Both the position numbers and the translations under genes were made by a program. Under the pieces are notes generated by a model. It searched no databases and was not told the DNA's origin. It saw only the letters and a program-made list of their open reading frames with translations. Of a stretch of 64,000 bases of DNA, positions 16,165-25,784 are shown one piece after another. This DNA comes from HR10 sp964615335 (lineage in GTDB: Bacteria > Acidobacteriota > Blastocatellia > HR10), in NCBI GenBank assembly GCA_964615335.1, contig CAZTMT010000001.1:310001-374000 (forward strand). The letters run 5' to 3'. The stretch's first letter is position 1. Each line of letters starts with the position of its first letter.

Positions 16165-17727
16165 ATGCGGATCCGACCCGACTTCCGAAAATTCTTCGAC
16201 GTGGACGTCGAAGCCCTCTGCCTCAGCCTCTTTGAAGGAGAGGGGCTGGAGGATGAGCTTTTGCGCGAGCTGGACCGGCGTCTGCACGGAGTAATCGCCT
16301 CGGCGCTCGCGTCGGGAGAAGTGAAGGGGAAGCTGGGGGAGACTTTCTACGTGCCCGCAATGGGCGCGTTGGCCGCGCGACGCGTGCTTTTAGTAGGGGC
16401 GGGGAAGCGCTCGGAGTTCACGTGGGAGAGGATCCGTCAGGTGGCGGGGACGGCAGCGCGCCTGCTGCGCCAGCGCGGCGTGCGTTCGATGGCGCTCGTG
16501 CGCCGCTCGACGCTCGAGCTGAGCCGGAGTGCCCAAGCGGCTGTCGAAGGGATCCTGCTGGGCCTCTTCGATCCGGGGACCTACAAGACGCAGGAGAGGG
16601 AGGAGCGGACGATCGAGGAGGTGAGGCTTGTGGCCGAAGGAGAGTCCGAAGCGGAGATCCAGCGGGGGATCGAGCGGGGGATGATCCTGGCCAAGGCGAC
16701 CAACTTCGCGCGCAATCTGGTGAACGAGCCTGCCAGCGTCCTCACGCCCGTGGAGATGGCGCGTCGGGCCGAAGACATGGCCGCCCGATACGGACTGGAT
16801 CTGGAAGTGCTCGATGAGGCGCGCATGAAAGAGCTGGGCATGGGAGCGCTGCTGGGGGTCGCGCGGGGCAGTGACGAACCGGCGCGCCTGATCGTTCTGC
16901 GCTACTTCCCAGAAGGAGACGAAGCGCTTCTGAGCCGCCTGGAGACGGTCGCGCTGATCGGCAAAGGGATCACCTTCGATTCGGGAGGCCTCTCGCTCAA
17001 GTCGGCCGAAGGGATGGAGCAGATGAAGTACGACATGGCCGGAGGAGCGGCCGTGCTCGGCGCCCTGCGCGCTCTGGCGCAGCTTCGGCCGAAGATCAAG
17101 GTGCTCGGGTTGGTGCCCGCGACCGAGAACATGCCCAGCGGACGCGCGCAGAAGCCGGGCGATGTCGTGCGCACGATGAGCGGGAAGACCGTCGAGGTGA
17201 TCAACACCGATGCCGAAGGTCGGCTCATTCTGGCCGATGCGATCACCTATGCGCGTCAGCTCGGCGCGCAGAAGATTGTGGACCTGGCGACGCTCACCGG
17301 AGCCTGTGTGGTCGCCCTCGGCTCGGTCTATGCGGCCATCTTCGGCAATGATCAGGCGCTTGTCGAGCGGTTGATCGCCGCCGGTCGCACGGCGGGAGAG
17401 AAGCTGTGGCCGCTGCCTCTGGATCCGGAATACCGCGAGCAGCTCAAAAGCGAGATCGCCGATCTCAAAAACGTCGGAGGACGCAAGGCCGGAGCGATCA
17501 CGGCGGCCTATTTCCTGAAAGAATTCGCCGAAGAGACACCGTGGGCGCATCTGGATATCGCGGGAACGGCGTGGCTGGAAGAGAGCAAACCCTATCTGGC
17601 GAGCGGGCCGACGGGAATGGGCGTGCGGACGCTCGCGGAGTTCGTGTGCCAACTGGCTGAAGAGGGAGCATCCGCCGAAGGATCATCGCGGGGACATGGT
17701 GGGGAGCCTCCCGCGGGACGTACGTGA
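16165..17727 (+). CDS. pepA: leucyl aminopeptidase (M17 family)
   Basis: The 520-aa protein has an N-terminal macro-like domain and the M17 catalytic domain. Motifs are FARNLVNEPASVLTP, GKGITFDSGGLSLK with the metal-binding Lys and Asp, KYDMAGGAAVLG, and the signature NTDAEGRLILADA. Two metal ions cut N-terminal residues from peptides; hexameric members can also bind DNA. It directly follows smpB, so peptide recycling may be linked to tagged-protein degradation (inference). The last 25 residues after FVCQLAEEG are a low-complexity tail. Confidence 0.93.
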   Translation: MRIRPDFRKFFDVDVEALCLSLFEGEGLEDELLRELDRRLHGVIASALASGEVKGKLGETFYVPAMGALAARRVLLVGAGKRSEFTWERIRQVAGTAARLLRQRGVRSMALVRRSTLELSRSAQAAVEGILLGLFDPGTYKTQEREERTIEEVRLVAEGESEAEIQRGIERGMILAKATNFARNLVNEPASVLTPVEMARRAEDMAARYGLDLEVLDEARMKELGMGALLGVARGSDEPARLIVLRYFPEGDEALLSRLETVALIGKGITFDSGGLSLKSAEGMEQMKYDMAGGAAVLGALRALAQLRPKIKVLGLVPATENMPSGRAQKPGDVVRTMSGKTVEVINTDAEGRLILADAITYARQLGAQKIVDLATLTGACVVALGSVYAAIFGNDQALVERLIAAGRTAGEKLWPLPLDPEYREQLKSEIADLKNVGGRKAGAITAAYFLKEFAEETPWAHLDIAGTAWLEESKPYLASGPTGMGVRTLAEFVCQLAEEGASAEGSSRGHGGEPPAGRT

Positions 17728-17808
17728 GCGTATGGTCGCCTCGGGCGACCGCGCTTGGGCGATCTCAAGGGGACTCCCGCAGCTCATCTCTCTTGAGGGG
17801 GAAAGGCT

Positions 17809-18174
17809 ATGGCGACGGCAGCAACAGTGAAGACGAAGCGCGAGATGAAAAAGGCGTGGATTCGGGCCAATCCGGAGAAGTATCACGAACAGAAGCGACG
17901 CTGGCGGCAGCGTCGTCGCGAGCGCCTGGCGAGCGGGCGCATTCTGGTCTCCCCCGAGCAACGCCAGGGGAAGGTCGTCGTGGCTCGCCTGCGCTTTCGG
18001 AACGGGCAGAATCCTCATGCTATGGTCGAGGAGTTCATGAAGCAGTACGGGAAGTCGGGTATCTATTACGCCCTGGGGCCGGTCACCAACAGCCAGTTCC
18101 GCACTATCACGATCTACGCCGATCCGAAAGCGGCCGAGCGCATCCGGCGCGTGAAGGCGGCTCTGAAGGGTTGA
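17809..18174 (+). CDS. small basic hypothetical protein
   Basis: The 121-aa protein has a strongly basic first half (KKAWIRANPEKYHEQKRRWRQRRRERLASGR) and a second half that reads like a small alpha/beta domain (KVVVARLRFRNGQNPHAMVEEFMKQYG; FRTITIYADPKAAERIRRVK). The family is not recognised. The basic part suggests nucleic-acid contact, but no known motif is present. The ATG at 17809 has an AGGGGGAAAGG ribosome binding site. It stands 81 nt after pepA and before the epimerase gene. Confidence 0.65.
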   Translation: MATAATVKTKREMKKAWIRANPEKYHEQKRRWRQRRRERLASGRILVSPEQRQGKVVVARLRFRNGQNPHAMVEEFMKQYGKSGIYYALGPVTNSQFRTITIYADPKAAERIRRVKAALKG

Positions 18175-18221
18175 ACGTCCGCTGGGGGTGACCCTCGCCA
18201 GACAGAAGAGAGGGGACGCCG

Positions 18222-19217
18222 ATGCGAATCTTGGTCCTTGGAGGGACGCGCTTTTTCGGTCTTGAGCTGGTCCATCGGCTGGCCGCAGAGGGGCATCAGG
18301 TGACGATCCTGACGCGCGGGCTCACAGAGGCTCCTCTGCCTCCTTCCGTGGAACGCCTGGTGGGAGATCGGCAGAAGGCCGCATCGCTTCGAGAAGCCAT
18401 CGGTTCGAGGACCTGGGATGTCGTCGTGGATAACATTGGCTTTACGGCTGAGGATGCCCGCCTGGCTGTGGACGTTTTCGCCGGACAAACCCGAAGGTTC
18501 CTCTTCACGAGCACGGCCGCGGTCTATTCCTGCTTGCAAGGCCTGGTGAACCCGTATCGCGAAGAGGATACGGAGCGGCTCCCCGAACGCGCGCATCCGG
18601 ATCCCTACGGATATGGAAAGCTTTGCGCCGAGCGCGTTCTGCAACAGGCCTATCGCGAGCGGAGCTTCCCGGTCACTATTGTGCGCCTGCCCATTGTCAT
18701 CGGTCCGCGTGATCACACATTACGCGCCTACAGCTACTGGGTGCGCCTCAAGGATCGGGCGCCGCTCATTCTCCCCGATGGGGGACGGATCAGTTGGCGC
18801 TTCATCTATTCGAAGGATGTCGTCCGCGCTTTCCTCCGGTTGCTGGAGGAAGAGCGCGCGGTGGGACAGGTCTATAATATCGCGCAGGAGGAGATCATCT
18901 CCGTCCGGGAGTTCGTCAAGCTCTCGGCGGAGATCCTGGGAACCGGAGTGGAGACCGTGGATATTCCTCTTCAATGGCTGCGCGCGCAGGGGATTGAACC
19001 CACGTTCTCCCCGTACTCGATCCCTCGCTCCTGGATCGTGGACATCGCGAAAGCGCAGTGCCAGTGGGGATGGCGCTCCACACCCTGGCGCCAGTGGATG
19101 CAGGAGACCATCGAGTGGTTCGAGCACCACTACCAGGGGCCACCCCCGGAGAATTATTTCCGTCGAGCCGAAGAGCTGCATCTGATCGAGCGATGGCGGA
19201 AGATGACCGCCGCCTGA
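18222..19217 (+). CDS. NAD-dependent epimerase/dehydratase (extended SDR)
   Basis: The 331-aa protein opens MRILVLGGTRFFGLELVHRL with the GxxxxxG nucleotide loop. It has FTSTAAVYS and the catalytic pair Tyr-Lys in DPYGYGKLCAERVL, then RLPIVIGPRDHTLRAY. This is the extended short-chain dehydrogenase family acting on nucleotide sugars or similar. GGTRFFG at the start resembles the CSP41/plant-type and bacterial reductase subgroup. The substrate is not determinable. The ATG at 18222 follows GAGGGGACGCCG. Confidence 0.8.
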   Translation: MRILVLGGTRFFGLELVHRLAAEGHQVTILTRGLTEAPLPPSVERLVGDRQKAASLREAIGSRTWDVVVDNIGFTAEDARLAVDVFAGQTRRFLFTSTAAVYSCLQGLVNPYREEDTERLPERAHPDPYGYGKLCAERVLQQAYRERSFPVTIVRLPIVIGPRDHTLRAYSYWVRLKDRAPLILPDGGRISWRFIYSKDVVRAFLRLLEEERAVGQVYNIAQEEIISVREFVKLSAEILGTGVETVDIPLQWLRAQGIEPTFSPYSIPRSWIVDIAKAQCQWGWRSTPWRQWMQETIEWFEHHYQGPPPENYFRRAEELHLIERWRKMTAA

Positions 19218-19363
19218 CAGCTCCCTCATGAAGGGATGACGTTCGCACGCGACGAACTCTTCTCCGGCGAAGAGAATCGCGCCTTCGGAGAACGTCTGGA
19301 CGCATCCGCTTCGGCTCCCGATTCTGGACTGAAGGCCCTTCAGGGGCCCGAGGAGGTATAGCG

Positions 19364-20128
19364 ATGGCCGATTTCTATCAGATCTTGGGCGTCTCGCCTC
19401 AGGCGAGCGAGCGGGAGATCAAGGCGGCCTATCGCCGATTGGCCAAGCGCTATCATCCCGATGTGAATCCCTCTCCGACAGCCGCGCAGGATTTCGCGCG
19501 CATCACGGAGGCCTACAGGGTCCTGAGCGATCGGCGACTGCGCGCCCTCTACGATCGCGGAATGCTCGCCGATTACGAGCAGTATCTGCGACAGCGAGAG
19601 CATGCCGCCGTCTTGTATGAGCGCCTGAAGGTCGTCCTGGAAGAGTTGCTCCGGAAAGAACGCGAGGAGACGGCGATTCGCCAGATGGCCGTGATGCTCA
19701 CGGTCTCGCTCTTCGCCTCGGCGTTCCTGGTCGCTTTGTTTCGACCGCCGATCTTCGAGATGCTCGGGCTGCTGGGCCGGGCGATCTGTCTCGGACTGTT
19801 TGGGCTGGGCATGTGGGAGCTTGTGCGGGATGTTCTGATCTGCCTGGACTACTACACCTATCCGGACGATGTGACGCCCTCGTTTTTGCGGATCCAGGAG
19901 GAGACCCGGGATAAGCCCTTCTCGCGAACGGAGGCGCTCGCTTTCCTTGTCGGCGGATATGCCCTGGCGCTTCTTTTGGGATCGCTTCTGCGGTATGCGC
20001 TGGTGCAGATCAACGGACGATTGCTCGTCAGTTATGGCGTGATCAACCTGATCTTGCTCCCGCCGATTGCGGTCCTTATCCTTATGAGGCTGCGCGCGCT
20101 CAGCGAGCGCTTGTCCGAACGGGGATGA
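19364..20128 (+). CDS. J-domain membrane protein
   Basis: The 254-aa protein starts with a complete J-domain (MADFYQILGVSPQASEREIK; the HPD motif in KRYHPDVNP near residue 33; DRRLRALYDRG). It lacks the G/F and zinc-finger regions of DnaJ. The rest has about four hydrophobic spans (VSLFASAFLVALF; LLGRAICLGLFGLGMW; ALAFLVGGYALALLLGS; VINLILLPPIAVLILM). It is therefore a membrane-anchored co-chaperone that would recruit DnaK to the inner membrane. The client is unknown. The ribosome binding site is GGAGG. Confidence 0.85.
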   Translation: MADFYQILGVSPQASEREIKAAYRRLAKRYHPDVNPSPTAAQDFARITEAYRVLSDRRLRALYDRGMLADYEQYLRQREHAAVLYERLKVVLEELLRKEREETAIRQMAVMLTVSLFASAFLVALFRPPIFEMLGLLGRAICLGLFGLGMWELVRDVLICLDYYTYPDDVTPSFLRIQEETRDKPFSRTEALAFLVGGYALALLLGSLLRYALVQINGRLLVSYGVINLILLPPIAVLILMRLRALSERLSERG

Positions 20129-20147
20129 CAAACGGGAGGGAGATGCG

Positions 20148-20732
20148 ATGAGGCCAACGGTCATGCGGCTCAGAGTTGCCGAGCCGACGGCGATCGGTCG
20201 GGGAATGGCGGTCGTGGGCTTCAGTTTTCTGACTGCCCTTTCGGCGCAGGTCGCGATCCCTTTGCCCTTCACGCCCGTGCCGATCACGGCGCAGACGCTG
20301 GTTGTGCTGCTCAGTGGGGTTGTGCTGGGGCGCCATTGGGGTGCCCTGTCCATGCTCCTCTATCTCGGATACGGGGCTGCGGGATGGCCCGTCTTCTCCG
20401 GCGGACGCGGAGGGATAGCGCATCTCCTCGGGCCGACAGGGGGGTATCTGTGGGGATTCGTCCTGGCCGCCTATGTCGTGGGCGCGCTCGCCGAGCGCGG
20501 ATGGGATCGCCCGTGGCTGAAGGCCGTCGGAGCAATGGGGATCGGACAGGTGGTGATTTATCTCCTGGGAGTGGGAGGGCTGCTGCGCTTTGTGCCTCCC
20601 GAACGCGTGCTGGCGCTGGGCGTCTGGCCGTTTCTGATCGGTGATCTTCTGAAGATCGGCCTGGCAGCCACCCTGCTCCGTCTCCGTCGGTCCTGGCTCC
20701 CCTCGCCTCTGCCCCCGCAAGAGAGCGTTTGA
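20148..20732 (+). CDS. bioY: biotin transporter BioY
   Basis: The 194-aa hydrophobic protein matches BioY S-components: ALSAQVAIPLPFTPVPITAQTLVVLL, LSMLLYLGYGAAGWPVFSGG and GPTGGYLWGFVLAAYVVG. BioY imports biotin alone or with an ECF energy module. A biotin carboxylase/biotin carrier pair occurs at 51.5-53.6 kb, giving a local demand for biotin. The ATG at 20148 has a GGGAGGGAG ribosome binding site. The smc promoter overlaps its last codons. Confidence 0.93.
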   Translation: MRPTVMRLRVAEPTAIGRGMAVVGFSFLTALSAQVAIPLPFTPVPITAQTLVVLLSGVVLGRHWGALSMLLYLGYGAAGWPVFSGGRGGIAHLLGPTGGYLWGFVLAAYVVGALAERGWDRPWLKAVGAMGIGQVVIYLLGVGGLLRFVPPERVLALGVWPFLIGDLLKIGLAATLLRLRRSWLPSPLPPQESV

Positions 20733-20758
20733 CAGACCCGCGGCGACTTCATTATATT
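20729..20758 (+). promoter_or_regulatory. promoter of smc
   Basis: TTGACA (20729-20734), 18 nt, TATATT (20753-20758). The -35 overlaps the bioY stop codon. The predicted leader to the smc ATG at 20808 is about 43 nt and lacks an obvious ribosome binding site. Confidence 0.7.
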
Positions 20759-20807
20759 GGGGCTTGCTTCGTGCGGCATCACATATCTTGTGGATGTTGC
20801 CCAGGCG

Positions 20808-23800
20808 ATGCTGAGACTGGAGAAGATCGAGTTGCGCGGGTTCAAATCGTTCGCCGATCCGACGGAGCTGGTTTTCCCAAGCCCGATTACGGCGATCGTC
20901 GGTCCGAACGGATGTGGCAAAAGTAACATCGCGGATGCCATCGCGTGGGTTCTGGGCGAGCAGAGCGCGCGGCTGCTGCGCGGGACGCGCATGGAGGATG
21001 TGATCTTCCAGGGGACGCGCGCGCGCCCGGCTCTGGGAATGGCCGAAGTCATCCTCACCCTGGTGGCGACAGAAGACATTCGGCTGGGGGGGGAGCCGGG
21101 AGAGGAGGGGGATGAGGAAAATCCTCGGCCCGCCAGCCTCATCCCCTCGGGCACGACGGTGACGGTGGCCCGCCGCCTGTATCGCTCCGGTCAGAGCGAG
21201 TACCTCATTGATGGGCGCCCCGTCCGCCTGCGCGATATTTACGATCTGTTCGCGGGAACGGGATTGGGGCCAGGGCACTACGCCCTGATCGGGCAGGATC
21301 GCGTGACGGCACTCATTCAGGCCCGGCCCGTTGAGCGTCGCGCGGTGATCGAAGAGGCAGCCGGAATCACGCGCCTCAAACTGCGGGAGCGTTCGACCGA
21401 GCTGCGCCTGGAGTCGGCACGGCAGAATCTGGCGCGCATTAATGACCTCATCGCGGAGGTCGCGCGTCAGGTGAGCGCTCTGAGAAGACAGGCTGCTCGC
21501 GCCCGTCGGTATCGGCGCCTTCGGGAGGAATTGCGCGCCCTGTTGCGGTTCCTCTTTCGGAGCGAGTATCGGCGCCTGGAGTCGGCGCTTGAGGAAGTCA
21601 GTCAGCGGATCGCGGCTCTCGAGAGAGCGCGCGCTGAGGTGCTGGCGCGCCTGGCGGCCGTGGAGGCTGAACACCAGCAGCTCCTTCAGCAGGAGCGCGC
21701 GCGGCAGATGCGCATCGCCACGGCTCGGGATCGGCTGGCGCAGATCGAGGTCGAGCTGGAACGCATCCGAGGAGAGAGGCGTCAGTGCGAGCAGCACCGG
21801 GAAGATCTTCGGATGCGCGAACAGGCGCTCGAGCGCGAGGAGAGCAGTGTGGCCGAACGCCTGCGGGTCATCGAGGAAGAACTGACCCGCCTCGTGAGCG
21901 AAGCGGAAAAGGTCTCTGGCGAGGTCGCCGAGCAGCAGGAGGCCGTTCGGGCCGAGGAGCACATGTATCACCAGCATTGGGAGAGCGTGAGGGCCCGCGA
22001 GAAGCAACTGGAGCAGATGCGCGCGCCTTATGTGGAGGCGATCGGACAGGTCGCGCACTGGCGCAATGCCGAGCAACAGATCGCCGAAGCGATGCGACGC
22101 CTGGAAGCCCATCTCCGCCGCCTGGCCGCCGAACGGGAGCGCGCCGCTCTTCGCGAGACGCACCTGGTGGGGGAACAGGAGCGGCTGCGACAGCAGGTGG
22201 AGGTTCAGCGCGCGCATCTTGAGGCGCTCCGCCGCCAGTACGAGGACGTGACGGCTCGCCTGCACGAGGCGCGTCAGCACGAGGCGCGCGTGCGCGCAGA
22301 ATGGGCGGACGTCGAGAAAGCGGCGATCGCCGCCGAGCACCGCCTGGCTTCGCTTGTTGAGCTGCAGCAGCGCTACGCCTATGCCTCGCGCGCCGTGCAG
22401 TATCTCTTCGAGCTGAGTCAGCAAAACGGTCACGTCCGCCTGCTGGGAACTCTGGCCGACATCCTGCGCGTGGCTCCCGAAAGCGAATCCATGGTGGAAG
22501 GATTCCTGGGCGAGCGGTTACAGGCTGTTTTGGTCCCCTCACTGGAAGATGCCCGAGCCGCCCTCGCAGCTCTGGATTCAGCTCGGATCGGGCGCGCGCA
22601 ATTTCTTGTGGTCCAGGAGGAAACGGCCGGGGAGGAGAAAAACGAGGAAATGAGCGGGGGGCCGTCGGATGGAGAAGATGGGGAGGGGCCGCGCGAGAGA
22701 TTTTGGGAGATTCTGGGGGTCAAACCTTCGGTGGCGCGCGCTCTGCGTCGCGCTTTCCCCGAGTGCGAACAGGTCACCATCGCCGAGGATCTCGAGGCCG
22801 CTATCCGACGATCCGCCGAGGATCCGAAACGCGTCTTTCTGACCCGACGCGGGGAATGGATTCGGGGAGGGGTACTTCTGGTCGGGGGGAGAGAGGGGGA
22901 ACAATCGGCGGGCATCCTGGCCGTGAAACGAGAGATTCTTGAGTTGCGCGAGCGGTGCCAGGATCTGGCGCGGCAATTGGAGGAGCTGCAGCAGAAGCAG
23001 CGCTCTTGCGAGACCGCCCTTGAGGAGCTGGCCCGGGAGAGCACTCACCTGGAAACTGCGCTGAAGGAGCAGGAGCGGGCGCTTTTTGAGAGCGAGGTCC
23101 GTCTTTCGGAGGTGGAGCGAGATTTGGCGCGCGCGCGGCAGCATCTGGCCGTGATCGAATTCGAGCGCGCGGCAGCCGAGCAAGAGAGGGCCCGTCTGGC
23201 TCGGGAGTACGAGAACGCCCTCGCCGAGCGCGCCCGGGCCGAAGAACGCCTTCGCGCCCTTGAGGCCGAGCAAACAGCGGAGCAGCAGGCTCTGGCCGAG
23301 TTGCGCCGTGCCGGAGAAGCTTTGGCCGAACGGCTCGCGGCGCGACGCATCCACGTGGCGACCGTCAGCGAGCGAGAGCGCGCCGTGCAGGCTCAGGTGC
23401 ACCGTCTGCAGCAGGAACAGCAGCACGTCGCGGAGCGCCTGGAGGACCTGCGTCGGGAGCGCGAACGCCTGCGCCAAGAGCAGGAGCAATGCGCGCAAAG
23501 AGAGCAACTGCTGCAGCAGTGCGAGCGCCAGTGCGAGGAAGCGCGCCAGCAGGCCTACGCCGAAGTCCATCAAGCGAGCGAGCAGGTGAGCGGAGCGCAC
23601 GCGGCGACGGACTCTCTGGCCGAGCATCTCAACACCCTGCGGCGTGAGGAGTCGGATCTGCGCGAGCGCTTGACCGCCGAAGAGGTCCAGCGCGCCGCTC
23701 TTCTGGCCGAGATGCGGCATGTGAGCGCGAGCTGTCGGGCCGAACTCGGAGAATCTGTGGAAGACCTCATCGCCTCGGCTTCGGAGACCGAAGGAGCGAC

Positions 23801-24464
23801 TGATCTCTCGCCGGATGATCCGCAAAGCGTGCGCGCGCGCATCGAAGAGGTGCGACGCAAGATCGAAGAGCTGGGACCCATCAACCTCATGGCCCTTGAG
23901 GAATTGCAGCAAGCGGAGGAGCGCCTCTCCTTCCTTCAGACGCAGCGCGAGGACATCGAGCGCTCCATCGCGACGACCGAAGAAGCTCTGCGCGAGATCC
24001 GCCGGCGCGCGCGTCGCCGTTTCCTGAGCGCCTTCGAGGTCATTAACGCGCATTTTGAAGAGACCTTCCGCGAACTCTTCGGAGGGGGGCGTGGTGAGAT
24101 GCTCCTTCTGGACCCGGACGATGTCCTGCAGAGCGGCGTGGAGATCGTCGCGCAGCCTCCGGGCAAGCGGCTCCAGAATCTTCATCTGCTCTCGGGGGGA
24201 GAGAAGGCGTTGACGGCTCTGGCTCTGCTTCTGGCGATCTTCCGCCACCGGCCGAGCCCCTTCTGCGTCCTCGATGAAGTGGACGCCCCTCTGGATGATG
24301 TGAATATCGCGCGCTTCTGTCGCCAGATCACCCAGATGAGTTCCCGCACGCAGTTCATCCTCATCACGCACAACAAGGAGACGATGGAGATCGCCGATGT
24401 CCTCTACGGCGTGACGATGGAAGAGCCCGGCGTTTCCAAGGTCGTCTCCGTTCGGTTAAAATAG
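20808..24464 (+). CDS. smc: chromosome segregation ATPase SMC
   Basis: The 1,218-aa protein starts MLRLEKIELRGFKSFADPTEL with Walker A GPNGCGKSN. Two very long coiled-coil arms flank a hinge (about residues 530-670: HVRLLGTLADILRV to FLTRRGEWIRGG). The C-terminal head has the signature LSGGEKALTALALLL and Walker B PFCVLDEVDAPLDD. SMC dimers with ScpAB extrude DNA loops to organise the chromosome. An acidic, Gly-rich insert (around TAGEEKNEEMSGGPSDGEDG) lies in the hinge. A TTG at 20757 would add 17 residues; the ATG at 20808 is preferred because family similarity begins there. Confidence 0.95.
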   Translation: MLRLEKIELRGFKSFADPTELVFPSPITAIVGPNGCGKSNIADAIAWVLGEQSARLLRGTRMEDVIFQGTRARPALGMAEVILTLVATEDIRLGGEPGEEGDEENPRPASLIPSGTTVTVARRLYRSGQSEYLIDGRPVRLRDIYDLFAGTGLGPGHYALIGQDRVTALIQARPVERRAVIEEAAGITRLKLRERSTELRLESARQNLARINDLIAEVARQVSALRRQAARARRYRRLREELRALLRFLFRSEYRRLESALEEVSQRIAALERARAEVLARLAAVEAEHQQLLQQERARQMRIATARDRLAQIEVELERIRGERRQCEQHREDLRMREQALEREESSVAERLRVIEEELTRLVSEAEKVSGEVAEQQEAVRAEEHMYHQHWESVRAREKQLEQMRAPYVEAIGQVAHWRNAEQQIAEAMRRLEAHLRRLAAERERAALRETHLVGEQERLRQQVEVQRAHLEALRRQYEDVTARLHEARQHEARVRAEWADVEKAAIAAEHRLASLVELQQRYAYASRAVQYLFELSQQNGHVRLLGTLADILRVAPESESMVEGFLGERLQAVLVPSLEDARAALAALDSARIGRAQFLVVQEETAGEEKNEEMSGGPSDGEDGEGPRERFWEILGVKPSVARALRRAFPECEQVTIAEDLEAAIRRSAEDPKRVFLTRRGEWIRGGVLLVGGREGEQSAGILAVKREILELRERCQDLARQLEELQQKQRSCETALEELARESTHLETALKEQERALFESEVRLSEVERDLARARQHLAVIEFERAAAEQERARLAREYENALAERARAEERLRALEAEQTAEQQALAELRRAGEALAERLAARRIHVATVSERERAVQAQVHRLQQEQQHVAERLEDLRRERERLRQEQEQCAQREQLLQQCERQCEEARQQAYAEVHQASEQVSGAHAATDSLAEHLNTLRREESDLRERLTAEEVQRAALLAEMRHVSASCRAELGESVEDLIASASETEGATDLSPDDPQSVRARIEEVRRKIEELGPINLMALEELQQAEERLSFLQTQREDIERSIATTEEALREIRRRARRRFLSAFEVINAHFEETFRELFGGGRGEMLLLDPDDVLQSGVEIVAQPPGKRLQNLHLLSGGEKALTALALLLAIFRHRPSPFCVLDEVDAPLDDVNIARFCRQITQMSSRTQFILITHNKETMEIADVLYGVTMEEPGVSKVVSVRLK

Positions 24465-24504
24465 CCAGGGGCGTGTCGTGGGGGAACGGTCCGGGGGATC
24501 AAAA

Positions 24505-25245
24505 ATGGCGCAAGCGAAAGGGAGGGTCGCGAAGATCCTGTGGCTCCTCGCCACGAGTATAGGGAGCCTTCTGGATCCGGCGGTGAGATGGGGACAGGAC
24601 GCCCTGCCACCTCGGAGTTCGGAATCTTCCCCCTGCTATTCCTACCGGTTCGAACATCCGCATCTGGACCCCTCGCGTATGGAGTTGCGCTTTGATGCCA
24701 CCGGGCGCGGGACGTTCTCCTTCTGGCGGCAAGGGGAGGAGGAGCCGATCGTCCTTCCCCTGCAGCTTCTGGCGAGCACTGTGGAGCGAGTGAAGGGGTA
24801 TCTGGACGCATTGCACTTTCTGGAGAGCACCGAGGAGTATCAGGCCGAACGGGAAATGCCCTCTCTGGGGACCGTGACTCTTTCGGTCTCTCACGGAGAG
24901 CGCCAGCGTCGCGTGCGCTTCACCTTCACGCGGAACGAGAAGATGCGGGAGTTGGCTCACCTGCTTCGGGGAATCGCCATGCAGGAATATCGCGTCTTCT
25001 TGATCTCGATGGCCCGGCAGTACGGCCCGCTCGATCTGGACAAGCAACTGCGCGGGCTCGAATCCGAGCTGAAGAACGGATGGCTCGGGGAGCCGGAGAA
25101 GCTCCTGCCCCTTCTGCGCGAGCTGCAGCAGGATGAGGACCTGTTGCTCATCGTCAGGCATCGCGCCGAGCGGCTCCGGCAGTGGATCGAGCGCCAGAGT
25201 CAGCGTTCGGAAGGAAATGGGCCTCGGAAGTCGAACCAGAAGTAG
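24505..25245 (+). CDS. exported hypothetical protein
   Basis: Starting at the ATG at 24505 (GGGGGA upstream; a GTG at 24478 is possible) the product is 246 aa. Its N-terminus has a basic-hydrophobic stretch (AKILWLLATSIGSLL) consistent with a signal peptide. The body has a beta-rich part (MELRFDATGRGTFSFWRQ; PSLGTVTLSVSHGERQRRVRFTF) and a helical C-terminal half rich in Leu, Glu and Arg. I do not recognise the family. It lies 40 nt after smc and shortly before the next exported protein, probably in the same transcript. Confidence 0.65.
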   Translation: MAQAKGRVAKILWLLATSIGSLLDPAVRWGQDALPPRSSESSPCYSYRFEHPHLDPSRMELRFDATGRGTFSFWRQGEEEPIVLPLQLLASTVERVKGYLDALHFLESTEEYQAEREMPSLGTVTLSVSHGERQRRVRFTFTRNEKMRELAHLLRGIAMQEYRVFLISMARQYGPLDLDKQLRGLESELKNGWLGEPEKLLPLLRELQQDEDLLLIVRHRAERLRQWIERQSQRSEGNGPRKSNQK

Positions 25246-25273
25246 GACTGTCTCCTTCCGATGTGTTCGAGAT

Positions 25274-25744
25274 ATGAGGGAGAAGAAAGACGTCGTGCCC
25301 TCTGGGGGGCAACGTCTGAAAGAACGCGCCCCGTTCGCACCGCGCCAATCCCCTTGCCGGACCTTTCGGTGGGGATGGGTGTTCGGTCTTCTCGGGCTCA
25401 TGACCCTGAGCAGCGTGGGGCAGATCCCGATTCATGTCGGGCAGACGGTCCAGGGAGCCCTCGAAGAGGGAGATCGCAAGATGCCGGATGGATCGTATTA
25501 CGATCTCTACGTCTTCCGAGGGAATCGCGGTCAGAAGATCGTCATTCATCTTCGGTCCAGTGAGTTTCATCCGTACTTGACGCTCCTGGACGAAAACGGC
25601 GTGGAGATTCTCAGCGACAGCAGCGAGCAAGGGCATGCGCGGATTCACTGCACGCTCTCTCATACGGGGCGCTACTTCATTCGCGTCAACAGCGTGCGGA
25701 AGGAGGGGAAGGGGAAGTATTGGCTGCAGCTTCTGCAGCCCTGA
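25274..25744 (+). CDS. exported PPC-domain protein
   Basis: From the ATG at 25274 the product has 156 aa. A membrane or signal segment (WGWVFGLLGLMTLSSVGQ) is followed by one prepeptidase C-terminal-like (PPC) beta-sandwich: GQTVQGALEEGDRKMPDGSY, YVFRGNRGQKIVIHLRS, YLTLLDENGVEIL, and the closing HTGRYFIRVNSVR plus KYWLQL. PPC domains normally trail secreted peptidases and help export or binding; here the domain is alone. The N-terminal 35 residues before the hydrophobic segment are unusually long for a signal peptide, so a later start or a membrane anchor is possible. Confidence 0.75.
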   Translation: MREKKDVVPSGGQRLKERAPFAPRQSPCRTFRWGWVFGLLGLMTLSSVGQIPIHVGQTVQGALEEGDRKMPDGSYYDLYVFRGNRGQKIVIHLRSSEFHPYLTLLDENGVEILSDSSEQGHARIHCTLSHTGRYFIRVNSVRKEGKGKYWLQLLQP

Positions 25745-25784
25745 AGGGCCTCATCCGGTGAGCGTGAGCTTTTCCGATACTTCG